Source of the DNA: Oceanirhabdus sp. W0125-5
GTDB taxonomy: Bacteria; Bacillota; Clostridia; Clostridiales; Clostridiaceae
Reading direction: 5' to 3'
Length of the DNA: 64,000 nt
Assembly: GCF_027938815.1 (NCBI RefSeq)
Contig: NZ_CP115913.1
Location: 1,894,001 to 1,958,000 of the forward strand
Each line of letters starts with the position of its first letter. The stretch's first letter is position 1. This document shows, piece after piece, positions 1 through 8,723 of the stretch. The position numbers and the translations under genes were made by a program. The notes beneath the pieces were generated by a model. It had not been told where the DNA came from, did no database searches, and worked only from the letters and a program-made list of their open reading frames with translations.

Positions 1-341
1 TTTTATATAATACATTTATAAGTTCATTTTAGGAGTGAAAAGCTGTGTACTTTTATGTATAATGAGGATTTGTAGAACTTTTAAAAGAGCTCATCTTTCT
101 CTTATATCCTTGTATTTTCATTTCAATATATATTCATTCAAAGTTATGTTACTGTTACAGGAATTAATTATAAATTAGAATATCACATCTCAAGCATATA
201 TGTATAGTTTTAGTTATATAAAAGATAAAATATTATAGAGATTCAAATAGATATATGTATAAGTAGTATAACTAATTCTTAAATGAATGATTTAATCTTA
301 TTGGATAAATTATATTGATAAGGGGTTAGATATAATAAAAG

Positions 342-453
342 GCTTTGGACCAGTTCAAGTGCTGCTGATGATTTATTGTTGCTTTAGAGTTATGTGTAGA
401 GGGGATGAAAAGAAATCTCTAAAGTTAATGCAGCTGTTGAGTTTGTCCAAAGC
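342..453 (+). ncRNA. Candidate structured RNA (long imperfect hairpin)
   Basis: Positions 342-365 pair with 430-453 in an imperfect stem: nine perfect outer pairs (GCTTTGGAC with GTCCAAAGC), then TTCAA-type pairs and GCTGC with GCAGC. An inner perfect 8-bp stem pairs 382-389 with 417-424. A TATAAT box at 331-336 would start transcription at about 343, the foot of the hairpin, but I see no good -35. No ORF is present. It could be a small RNA or the remnant of a mobile element. The rest of 1-546 holds nothing I can name. Confidence 0.3.
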
Positions 454-546
454 AACTTTATGGTTAAATTGACAGTGTAGATTAGAAAACATTCTGTCTA
501 TGGGGATACATAATTTTGTTGCAAACATGCTGGAGATATCAGTTGT

Positions 547-1257
547 CTAATCATCTCTGACAATTTGAAATAAATACGTATTGTAGTTGAGGATTATTTT
601 TGTTAGCACTAGAATTTCCTCTTCGCCTGAAAAACTATCATCTAAGCAGCAGATTTCCCTAAAATGTTTTATAGAGCTTCTTGTTTTTGGACCAAGTATT
701 CCGTCCGTAGCAAGGGGCTTATTTTCATAATCAGGTATCTTTAATTTGTTGAGGTTAATCTGGAGGATTAAAATAGGGTTAGCGTTTTTAATTTCTTCAG
801 TAGTTTTTACAGGGTCATATTTGAAAAGTTCATTTTCTTCAATGATACTGATAAGCTTCTTTGGATACTGAGGATCAGTACAGTAACCACCTCTATAAAG
901 TTCATTGCATGCGGTTTTATAATTACCAGCTGAAACCACAGGATCATATCTCCTTAAAGAAGTCAATAGATTTCCATAATCATTAAAGCTCTCAGAATAA
1001 TTCTTATACTTTCTAAAAAGACATATCTTTGGAGTTTTAACTCCATCAATCCACTCATATGTATGAATCTCATTGAAATCATAACCGCAGTTTCTGGTCC
1101 ATTTTATTCCGAAGATGTTGTTACCGGAGCAGTGACGTAGCCATCCAGTCTCAAGGATTGCTTGGGCAATACATACTGATGGAAGAAGATTAAACTTCTT
1201 CTGAACCTCTTCAGCATATGGAAGAAGCGTTTCTATAATTTTTGGTTTGTTTAACAT
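547..1257 (-). CDS. Glucosaminidase-family peptidoglycan hydrolase (phage-type endolysin)
   Basis: This 236-residue protein starts with a glucosaminidase (PF01832-like) domain, about residues 10-145. The predicted catalytic Glu lies in AQAILETGW, followed by the family's NIFGIKW and later YESFNDYG-like segments. Enzymes of this family cleave N-acetylglucosamine bonds in peptidoglycan. The last 80 residues (ATDGILGPKTRSSIKHF) resemble a peptidoglycan-binding repeat. There is no signal peptide, which fits a phage endolysin released through a holin, although no holin or other phage gene is nearby. It runs opposite to the downstream genes and looks like a leftover of a prophage or mobile element at the island edge. 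The family call is firm; the phage origin is inference. Confidence 0.8.
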   Translation of the reverse strand: MLNKPKIIETLLPYAEEVQKKFNLLPSVCIAQAILETGWLRHCSGNNIFGIKWTRNCGYDFNEIHTYEWIDGVKTPKICLFRKYKNYSESFNDYGNLLTSLRRYDPVVSAGNYKTACNELYRGGYCTDPQYPKKLISIIEENELFKYDPVKTTEEIKNANPILILQINLNKLKIPDYENKPLATDGILGPKTRSSIKHFREICCLDDSFSGEEEILVLTKIILNYNTYLFQIVRDD

Positions 1258-1511
1258 AAATACACCTGCCTTTCTTATTTGTATATATGTAAGGTCTATT
1301 AAAAATTAATAGATAAAATTCATTTTATTAACCTGAATAGTGTTCTGAAATAATTGTTAATAGATTAGAAGAAATACCTGAGGTAGAATTAGAAATCAAT
1401 AGGGTAAAAAACGATAAAAATCATTCAATTAATAGAAAAAAATTGTAAAAAAATATATAATAAGGATAGTAGAAAAAATAATAAGAAAAATTTATTACTA
1501 AGGAGTCCTAA

Positions 1512-2490
1512 ATGGTTGATGAAATTTTAAAAGCAAAAAAAATATTTTCATTTAATCCTCAAACAACTGGAGGAAAATATGCGTTTGTTGAGTTAGATAA
1601 GGAGTTAACAGATAAATTTTGTAATTGCTTAAGTATGGTAAATGAGAATGAAGATTATTTTATTGTTTTTAGGGGAGACCAAAAGGAAAAAAAATTTATC
1701 TGTGAGGATTTAAATGACTATTTCGTAGTTGGACAAAAAAGCAGTTTCTTTTATCACAGTGTTTGCCGAAATGTTTACAATGAAAATTTCAAAGATTCTA
1801 ACTCCTTGAAATTAGAAATAAAACAAAATATTATTGAAATCAACAAAATTATAAAAAAGAAAAAAATTAAAACAACATAGTATTTCTGGAGAGATTGAAG
1901 ATAAAATTTCTGATGAAATAGAGAAATTAGATATTTCTAAATTAAGATATTTAAAAGTAATACTAACATCTGTGTTACATAATATTGGGAATGCATGGTG
2001 CGATAAAAAGAAAAGTCCACTTATATCAGCTTCAAGCTCCTTTGAAACAGCTTGCGAATTTTCAAATCCAACTAATATTGAGAAAACAAGTATAGTTATT
2101 GCAGAATATGGATATGAAGATTCACCATATTTTATCAGAACAGAAAAGCTGAATGAAATACTTAAAAATTTTGGAGTTGAGTGGTATGAAGATATTCACA
2201 AGGAAATTATGATGCTTGATGGAATATATACACATTATATACTAGGAATATTTGATATAAGAGATATGGGAGATTACGATTTTATTATGAACCCATGGTT
2301 ATACGAACAGTTTAAAAAAGATATAGATATTGATTTAAAAAAAGGTATTAATGTTGAACAAACTGATTTTGAAGAAATAGCAAAAAAAATAGGATATAAG
2401 AAAGTTAATTATTTTAGATCAGATGAGAGTAATGGACGAATTATTAAGGAACTACAGAGTAAAAAAATTAGTAAAGGTGGATGTTTTTAA
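1512..2490 (+). pseudogene. Frameshifted gene, possible ADP-ribosyltransferase-like protein
   Basis: Two open segments (1512-1880 and 1855-2490, in different frames) read as one protein of about 325 residues if one base is removed in the A-rich run at 1850-1866. The first ends in a lysine stretch, and the second frame is open from exactly there with no start codon of its own until 1972. An ATG with AAGGAG upstream marks the start at 1512. The fused product has VFRGD, then SVCRNVYN, then LISASSSFETACEFS followed by IVIAEY, an order reminiscent of R-S-E ADP-ribosyltransferase folds. That resemblance is by eye only. The break may be a real mutation, a homopolymer sequencing error, or less likely programmed frameshifting. 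Confidence 0.5.
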
Positions 2491-2550
2491 AATTAAATTA
2501 AAAAAAAATATTTTTAAAATAGAAATTAATAAAAGAGAATGGAGAATATT

Positions 2551-2913
2551 ATGTCAAATAAAATTACTATTGAACATATAAAAGATATTTACGAACAAGC
2601 AGAAAAAGTTTATTTGAAAAGAATAGATAGAAAGAGTGCACTAGATATCCTTAGTAATAAGGGAATTAATAGAGGAAGTTCAAGCTGTTATTTTCTAACT
2701 ATTAGTGATTTGTTAGATGGAAAGTCTTATACTAGGACAATCTCAGAGATTGCTTATAGGTATATTTTTGAAGAAATTCTCAAGAAATATGGTAAGGAAA
2801 GACTCGATAAAGCATTAACAGCCGCAGCTGCCCATGTGGAGTATTATAAGAGATACTCCACTCTAAAGAGTGTAACAGGGGTGATTGAGGAATATAGAAA
2901 AAAATGTTTGTAA
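2551..2913 (+). CDS. Small protein resembling an N-terminal domain of HNH-type nucleases
   Basis: This is a 120-residue soluble protein. The stretch from about residue 35 (NRGSSSCYF, LDGKSYTRTISEIAYRYIFEEI, KYGKERLDKALTAAAAHVEYYK) resembles a helical domain I know from the front of HNH/restriction-type endonucleases, but no HNH follows here. It may be a free-standing accessory protein or the surviving front of a broken nuclease gene. The ATG at 2551 is preferred over the one 12 bases upstream because GGAG at 2541-2544 is well spaced from it. It lies between the frameshifted gene and a small ORF remnant, so decay in this stretch is plausible. Confidence 0.45.
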   Translation: MSNKITIEHIKDIYEQAEKVYLKRIDRKSALDILSNKGINRGSSSCYFLTISDLLDGKSYTRTISEIAYRYIFEEILKKYGKERLDKALTAAAAHVEYYKRYSTLKSVTGVIEEYRKKCL

Positions 2914-2932
2914 AAGGAATAGTAATATTTCG

Positions 2933-3022
2933 GTGAAAATATGGTTGAATGATATAGTAGTTGATGAAGAGGGATATTGGGAAGAGTATTATAATAAAAC
3001 TATTAAGGCTATACGAGAATAA
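2933..3022 (+). CDS. Tiny ORF of unknown function, possibly a gene remnant
   Basis: A 29-codon ORF starts at GTG (product begins MKIWLNDIVVDEEGYWEEYY). It is acidic and aromatic-rich, and the ribosome binding site is weak. The reading stays partly coding-like up to 3088 after its stop, so this may be the remains of a longer gene. I do not recognise it. Confidence 0.2.
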   Translation: MKIWLNDIVVDEEGYWEEYYNKTIKAIRE

Positions 3023-3088
3023 AAACTCTACATATATTGATTTAAGTGTATTAGAGAGAATTAAAACTATAAAGAAAGAAGATGTTGT

Positions 3089-4348
3089 ATGTTAATTAAT
3101 GAAAAACAATTAAAAGGATATCTAAATTTATTAAATAGTAAGAATCAAAATGATGTAACTTTGGCTTGGGAATATTTAATGAACTCAAATTACAAATTGA
3201 TAATCTCTTTAGATGATATTGAATATAAGATTCAATATTTAGGAAAAGATAAATTGATAAAGGAAATTGGAGAATACCTTATTCCATATTTTGAATCAGA
3301 TAACTTATTTTTTTTAGATGATAAGCTTTTTAAGAGGATGTTGAAAGGAAAACAAATCAAAGTTCCATTAGATTATTCAATAATGTTCGATACAAACTTT
3401 GCCAGTTATATTAGCAGATTTGTTAAAGGAAAGCTAAATGAAATCGATAATAATTCAGTTTATACGGTAATTGATAAACTTATAAAAAATCAGTTCAATT
3501 TTGATTATCAATTTTATCTTTTAGAAAACTCTAAAACTATTGGAAACAAGGAAAGTGAAAGAATAGTATTGGAAAGCTTAAAAGATTTAGAGCTATTCAA
3601 AAGTATAGATTCGGATGAATATAGAAAAAGTGGAAATGTTAATTATACAATTAGTGAGGAAGTAGCCTATAAAAATGCTAGCAAAATATTTTATTCTCTT
3701 TACGGATCACAAATGGGAGAAAATATTTTGAATGTTATTAAGGAAAGACTTAATAATTGCATACTTTTTTTGATAGGTATGTATAAGATTCAATTTCAAA
3801 GCAAAAAAAGTGCAAAGAATAAAATGATAGAATTAAAAAAATATATTAATGAAGTATTGGGAGTATATCTAGAAAGAGAGTCAATTATGGCTTATGAATA
3901 TTTTGATAAAAATAGAGAATTAACAATATTCAATAAGTTAACAAAAGGAAATAAGAATTTGGATAGAGAGAAGCTTATAGCAATAATAGAAAATACAGCA
4001 TGGGATTTGTTAGTTCCAAGAGTTATGGAAATATCAATATCAGCATTTTCAAGAGAAGTTTTTTTTATTCCCTACTTTTTGACATTTGATCAAGGACTAA
4101 AAAAATATTTTAATCTAATTAATGCCAAGGGAATTTTATTTAAAAAAGATACAATTAATTATACTCCATTTTACAGCAAAAAGAGTCAAGATTATTTCAA
4201 AGAAAAAAATATCGATTTACGTGATTTGTTTTCAGAAGAGAATAGAGAAAAAAGATATAGAATACATGAGAAGAATTTGAGAAATTATCAAGAGGTAGTA
4301 TCTAAAGAATTAGATGAATTATGGAATATTATTAATACAAATAACTGA
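3089..4348 (+). CDS. Hypothetical protein with a PIN-like Asp-Thr-Asn motif
   Basis: I do not recognise this 419-residue protein as a named family. It has no signal peptide or clear membrane segment. Around residue 95 a hydrophobic strand runs into MFDTNFASYI, which resembles the first strand of PIN-like nucleases, where the Asp binds metal. Further acidic residues follow in helices, including TFDQGLKKYF near residue 335. A C-terminal charged helix rich in Arg, Lys and Glu ends the protein. It stands alone, closed by a strong terminator. A PIN-like RNase role is a guess from one motif. The surrounding island suggests a defence or toxin function. Confidence 0.5.
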   Translation: MLINEKQLKGYLNLLNSKNQNDVTLAWEYLMNSNYKLIISLDDIEYKIQYLGKDKLIKEIGEYLIPYFESDNLFFLDDKLFKRMLKGKQIKVPLDYSIMFDTNFASYISRFVKGKLNEIDNNSVYTVIDKLIKNQFNFDYQFYLLENSKTIGNKESERIVLESLKDLELFKSIDSDEYRKSGNVNYTISEEVAYKNASKIFYSLYGSQMGENILNVIKERLNNCILFLIGMYKIQFQSKKSAKNKMIELKKYINEVLGVYLERESIMAYEYFDKNRELTIFNKLTKGNKNLDREKLIAIIENTAWDLLVPRVMEISISAFSREVFFIPYFLTFDQGLKKYFNLINAKGILFKKDTINYTPFYSKKSQDYFKEKNIDLRDLFSEENREKRYRIHEKNLRNYQEVVSKELDELWNIINTNN

Positions 4349-4360
4349 GATCTAGTAATC

Positions 4361-4400
4361 TAAATAAGGACTAGCATAATTGAAAGCTAGTCCTTATTTA
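4361..4400 (+). terminator. Rho-independent terminator
   Basis: A perfect 15-bp stem (4361-4375 with 4386-4400) around a 10-base loop lies 13 bases after the preceding stop codon. The stem ends in TTATTTA, so it may work in both directions. Confidence 0.85.
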
Positions 4401-4602
4401 ATGATTTAATTAATATATCTTTATTGATCTTAAAAGTTATAAGAATAATTTGATTTGAGCTATATAAAATTCAATGTAACAATAATTGTATAGAGTTTAG
4501 TATTGAATTATTTATTGATGTATATGAAAAAATAGATTATTATAATTAATGGTATTACATATAAAAATATGGAAATATTATAGGCGAGGGGGTGAAGATA
4601 TA

Positions 4603-6504
4603 GTGAATTTAGTGTTAGAGAATATCAAGAGTATTAAGAAAGAGAATATTGAAAACTTAATACAGAAATTTTGGGATCATCTCAATGAACATGGGTTTGA
4701 AGTTGGAGATTCACAAATAAGAGCATGGAAAGATTGTTTGATATTTCTTGAGGATATGTTCGAAAAGAGCAGCGAAATAAAAGATTCATTATATATAGGT
4801 TTTGAGTACTTACTTCCTTTTGAAGGTGGTAGACGTCCTGATGTGATTCTGTTTTTTGCAAACAAGATAGTTGTTTTAGAATTCAAAGCCAAAGAAATCT
4901 ATGAGGAAAGTGATATTGAACAAGCTATTGGATATAGAGAAGATCTTAAAAACTATCATAAAGAAACATATTTAAATAATCTTGAAGTAGAGACATATTT
5001 GGTATTAACAAATGAAAACGCTAAACCAGAGATAGTAAATGGAATTGAAGTATTAACTGCAGAGAATATTAATGAGGTTTTGAAAATTGAAGAGTTACAA
5101 CCTATGAGTAAAGAGAAAGTAATAGATTGGTGTGATTCAAAATATGAACCAGCTCCAAATGTAATTGATGCTACATTGAGATTATTCAAAGAAGGAAATC
5201 TTCCTTATATAAAAAATATAGCAGAGGGAGACATAGAAAAAGCAGTTAAAAAGGTTAAAAGTATTATACATAATAATGAAGTGAGTTATAAAGGGAAATC
5301 ATTAGTTTTTGTAAGTGGTGTACCAGGAGCCGGAAAAACATTAGTGGCACTTAAAACACTTTATGATTATAACAACTATAAATATGAGAAATATAACATA
5401 CCCCTTTCAGCAGTTTATTTAAGTGGTAATGGGCCACTTGTAAATGTTTTATGCACTCAATTAGATAATATTCATGATGTAGAAGAAAATTCTTTTGTGC
5501 GGAATGCAATGTTATCTAAAAGAGGAAAGAATATCGGAAAGACATTTATTAGAGGTGTGAGATCTTTTAAATCAAGCTATTTAGGTAATAACATAGTTCC
5601 AGATTTCAATGTGATCTTTTTTGATGAAGCACAAAGAGCATGGGATCAAGAGAAGATGGGAAGTTACAATATATCGGAGCCAGAGGGGTTGTTGAGTGTT
5701 GGAAACAAAATATTCAATAAAAAAGGAAATGCTACAATAGTTTGTTTTATTGGTGATGGTCAGGTGATTCATGAAGGAGAAGAAAAAGGAATTGAACTTT
5801 GGATAGAAGCATTAAAAAAGAATCAAGACTGGAAGTTACATATACCAAGTAAATATAAAGATGAATTTAAAGTTAAAAATAGAATAGAAGTAAATGATGA
5901 ATTATTTTTAGATGTATCCATAAGAAATAATTTTATAGATGTTTCTAAGTTTACTGAAGCTATTTTAGATATGAATACAGTGATAGCTAAAGAAGAACTA
6001 TTAAAGATGAAAGAAAAAGGATTTAGTATAAGACTTACTAGAAACTTTGATCATTGCAAATCAATAATTAAAGAACAATGTGAAATAAATAAGATTCTTA
6101 CCTATGGAATGTTAATTTCATCAAAAGCAAATGTATATAAGATGAAAGACATATTAAATAACCAGAAGTTTAATAGTTTTATCAAAGACACAGATGCTGG
6201 AAGATGGTTCTTAAAAGAAAGTAAAAACTTAACCACTGCAGCATCAGAATTTGCATGTCAAGGACTTGAATTAGATTACCCAATTGTTTGTTTTGGAGGG
6301 GATTACTTCATACAAGGAGGAGAATTTAAAGTTGATAGAGGGGTATTAGCTAAATATAAGGATAAATTCTATGTCTTTAATACCATTGTAAAAAACATAT
6401 ATAGAGTTCTCTTAACCAGATCAAGAAAAGGAATGATTATCTTTATTCCAGATATGAGAGAATTGGATGAGACATATGAGTATTTTGAAAAGATAGTGTT
6501 ATAG
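4603..6504 (+). CDS. PD-(D/E)XK nuclease fused to a DUF2075 superfamily 1 helicase
   Basis: The 633-residue protein has an N-terminal nuclease-like domain (about residues 40-170): RPDVILFF, then VVLEFKAKE, which is the D...ExK core of restriction-type nucleases. The DUF2075 (COG3410) ATPase/helicase domain follows, with Walker A VSGVPGAGKT near residue 240, Walker B VIFFDEAQRAW near 335, and late SF1 motifs (ACQGLELDYPIV, YRVLLTRSRKG). Proteins of this family sit in many defence islands and likely act on nucleic acid. GTG at 4603 is preferred over the upstream ATG at 4549 because a GAGGGGG site precedes it. A membrane coiled-coil protein follows 42 bases downstream, probably in the same operon. 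Confidence 0.85.
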   Translation: MNLVLENIKSIKKENIENLIQKFWDHLNEHGFEVGDSQIRAWKDCLIFLEDMFEKSSEIKDSLYIGFEYLLPFEGGRRPDVILFFANKIVVLEFKAKEIYEESDIEQAIGYREDLKNYHKETYLNNLEVETYLVLTNENAKPEIVNGIEVLTAENINEVLKIEELQPMSKEKVIDWCDSKYEPAPNVIDATLRLFKEGNLPYIKNIAEGDIEKAVKKVKSIIHNNEVSYKGKSLVFVSGVPGAGKTLVALKTLYDYNNYKYEKYNIPLSAVYLSGNGPLVNVLCTQLDNIHDVEENSFVRNAMLSKRGKNIGKTFIRGVRSFKSSYLGNNIVPDFNVIFFDEAQRAWDQEKMGSYNISEPEGLLSVGNKIFNKKGNATIVCFIGDGQVIHEGEEKGIELWIEALKKNQDWKLHIPSKYKDEFKVKNRIEVNDELFLDVSIRNNFIDVSKFTEAILDMNTVIAKEELLKMKEKGFSIRLTRNFDHCKSIIKEQCEINKILTYGMLISSKANVYKMKDILNNQKFNSFIKDTDAGRWFLKESKNLTTAASEFACQGLELDYPIVCFGGDYFIQGGEFKVDRGVLAKYKDKFYVFNTIVKNIYRVLLTRSRKGMIIFIPDMRELDETYEYFEKIVL

Positions 6505-6546
6505 ACAAAAAAACGTATAGATAATGATAGTGAAGGATGTTAGAGG

Positions 6547-8091
6547 ATGAAAAATAAATTTGGAAAATTTTTAAATGTATTGATATTTGGTTATGTTCTA
6601 TTATTAAATACAGTTATTATGCTAGTGAAAAATAAAGGTCAAGAAAACGAAATTATTGCAATAAAATTATTAATAAATAATTATAAGAAATATCCAATAG
6701 TAATTGTTTTATCTTTATTAATGCTAGTATGTATACCTACAATAGTAATTGCTTGGAGTATTAATCGTTTTGATGAATTTATACCAAAAAACGATAATGG
6801 AAATAAGTATATGAGGAATAATAAAACTATAAATTTCTTTAAAAGATTTTTATCAATGGCTGAAAAGAGTATAAATATTTATGTAGGTATGTTGTTTTTA
6901 GTTTTTATAGCTTTAAGCAATAGCAATAATATTATTAATACACTTTTTGGAGCCATGCTATCATGTATATTGATTCCTTTTATTTGTGATGAAATAAAGA
7001 GAAAAAATGATGCTAATAAGAATGAAAGAATAATATGGGAACTATATGATTTAGCAGAAAAGGCAATCACAAGATTTGAGTACGTTTTTTGTAATGAAGC
7101 TAAACTTGGGAATATCAATAGTATTTTATTGGAAAATCACATAGAAATTGAAAATCTCAATAAAGAATCAAAAAATAAAAAAATAGAAAAAGAACTTGAT
7201 TTAGCACATAAAAAATTTGTTGAGAAAATTAAAGATGAGATTTTATGTAACGAATGGGATAAAAAAGCAGCGAAAAACGGAGTCTTTTCAAGGTACAAGA
7301 AAATTGAACTTTACTATAATACTATTGAAGATTTAAAAAGGGAGATTAGTAGTTGTAGAGCTGCTTTTATGGATATAGCAGAAGAAAAAGAATTCATGAT
7401 AATGAGAGATATATATATGTCCATACATTCACCTATACATAATTTTGAAATACCTCCCCAAAATAGAAACACATATAGTTCCATAATTTATCAAATTGCA
7501 ACTTTGTTGGAGAAATTGTATACAGCTAAAAAAAATTGGTTAGAATATTTTGAATCAGATATTAAACGTTTAAAAGAAAAAGATAATGGAAAAGAGTTCA
7601 AAAAAGTAATTAAAGATAAACTTGCTCAAAATACAATTATTAGAACTAGTAGATTGCAACAAGGTTGGTTTAATGACGAGATATTTATTGAATATCATGA
7701 TGAGTTACGAAATTATTTTAAGGAAAATAAAAACAAATTTGATACATTGAAATTATTTAGAAGTATAGAAAATGAAGAAACTGAAGAAAAAATGAAAAAA
7801 GAAAGACGTAGGGAATTAGAATTAAAAATAAATGAATTAGAAATAGAAAAAAAAGAATTTAAAAAAGATAGTGAAGAATTAGAGTTGCAAATAAATGAAT
7901 TAGAGATAGGAAAAAAAGAATTAAAAAAAGAGATTGAAAAATTAGAGTTAAAAATAAATAAATTAGAGATAGAGAAGAAGGACTTAAAAAAAGAGAGCAA
8001 AGAATTAGAGTTAAAAATAAATGAATTAGATATAAGAAAAAAAGAATTAAAAAAAGAGATTGAAGAATTAGGTATTCCAGAGAGTAAATAA
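6547..8091 (+). CDS. Membrane protein with C-terminal 21-residue coiled-coil repeats
   Basis: This 514-residue protein has four hydrophobic segments at the N-terminus (about residues 9-28, 57-80, 103-120, 122-142), a long charged helical middle, and a C-terminal coiled coil of four 21-residue repeats of the type ELKINELEIEKKELKKEIEEL. No enzymatic motif is visible. It follows the nuclease-helicase gene closely and has its own AGAGG site, which suggests the two work together, for example as a membrane effector or anchor for the helicase. That partnership is inference. The gene ends at a bidirectional terminator. Confidence 0.6.
   Translation: MKNKFGKFLNVLIFGYVLLLNTVIMLVKNKGQENEIIAIKLLINNYKKYPIVIVLSLLMLVCIPTIVIAWSINRFDEFIPKNDNGNKYMRNNKTINFFKRFLSMAEKSINIYVGMLFLVFIALSNSNNIINTLFGAMLSCILIPFICDEIKRKNDANKNERIIWELYDLAEKAITRFEYVFCNEAKLGNINSILLENHIEIENLNKESKNKKIEKELDLAHKKFVEKIKDEILCNEWDKKAAKNGVFSRYKKIELYYNTIEDLKREISSCRAAFMDIAEEKEFMIMRDIYMSIHSPIHNFEIPPQNRNTYSSIIYQIATLLEKLYTAKKNWLEYFESDIKRLKEKDNGKEFKKVIKDKLAQNTIIRTSRLQQGWFNDEIFIEYHDELRNYFKENKNKFDTLKLFRSIENEETEEKMKKERRRELELKINELEIEKKEFKKDSEELELQINELEIGKKELKKEIEKLELKINKLEIEKKDLKKESKELELKINELDIRKKELKKEIEELGIPESK
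7819..8070 (+). repeat. Four tandem 63-nt repeats encoding heptads
   Basis: Four in-frame 63-base units encode 21 residues each (three heptads), differing at a few positions such as E/Q, F/L and D/E. They extend the coiled coil at the end of the membrane protein. Such arrays can gain or lose units by slippage. Confidence 0.8.
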
Positions 8092-8135
8092 ATAAAAATA
8101 TTATAAAACAATCTTTTTAATAGTAATGTAACCAT

Positions 8136-8168
8136 AAAAATAGGACTACTTATGTAGTCCTATTTTTT
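8136..8168. terminator. Bidirectional terminator
   Basis: A 9-bp stem (TAGGACTAC at 8141-8149 with GTAGTCCTA at 8154-8162) is flanked by A5 on the left and T5 or more on the right. It can end transcripts from both the membrane-protein gene and the convergent Nudix gene. Confidence 0.85.
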
Positions 8169-8556
8169 AAAAAGATAATTTATCAACAGTCGGAATATCT
8201 GCAGGTGCCCATTTAAGTGAGGATAGGTTTTCACGTTTGAGCCATACAAGTTTTGAGTGTTCACTTTTAACAGGTGTACCAGATATAATCTTTGATTCTA
8301 TACATATAAGATTTATTATAAAAGTGTCGTATTCATAAGTAGTATCACTAAAAATATCTAAAGCTTTAATTGCACAATGAAGTTCTTCTCTAATTTCTCT
8401 TTCTAGAGCAGTTCTAATATCCTCTCCCTCTTCTACTTTCCCTCCAGGAAACTCCCAAAGATTTGGTAAACTCATTTCAGGAGACCTTAAAGCACAAAGA
8501 ACCTCATTCTTATCATTTTCAATAATTGCTCCGACAACTTTAACTTTTTTCTTCAT
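8167..8556 (-). CDS. Nudix hydrolase, MutT-type
   Basis: This is a 129-residue protein with a complete Nudix box (GGKVEEGEDIRTALEREIREEL, residues about 38-60), which binds the metal that hydrolyses nucleoside diphosphate-linked substrates. The overall plan (VVGAIIENDKNEVLCALRS, WEFPGGK) matches 8-oxo-dGTP diphosphatases that clean the nucleotide pool, but the substrate is not proven. The ATG at 8556 is preferred over the GTG nine bases upstream because AGAGGTG overlaps that GTG. The gene is single and reversed between two predicted defence operons. It could be a passenger or could act on a nucleotide signal. Confidence 0.88.
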   Translation of the reverse strand: MKKKVKVVGAIIENDKNEVLCALRSPEMSLPNLWEFPGGKVEEGEDIRTALEREIREELHCAIKALDIFSDTTYEYDTFIINLICIESKIISGTPVKSEHSKLVWLKRENLSSLKWAPADIPTVDKLSF

Positions 8557-8723
8557 GATTTTCACCTCTAGGTAAGATTACCATAAATAATCATAAAGAT
8601 AAAGAACCTAAATGTAAAAGTTGTTTGTTAGAATTATAGTTATATGGTAATTATTATGATATAATTATTCTGCCTAATAATACACAGTATTACAATATTA
8701 AACAAAATAAAAGGAGAAACTTG

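Noticed and set aside
7713..8135. Phe/Ser/Asn-rich minus-strand ORF
   Set aside because: It is the complement of the coiled-coil repeat of the membrane protein and owes its openness to that repeat.
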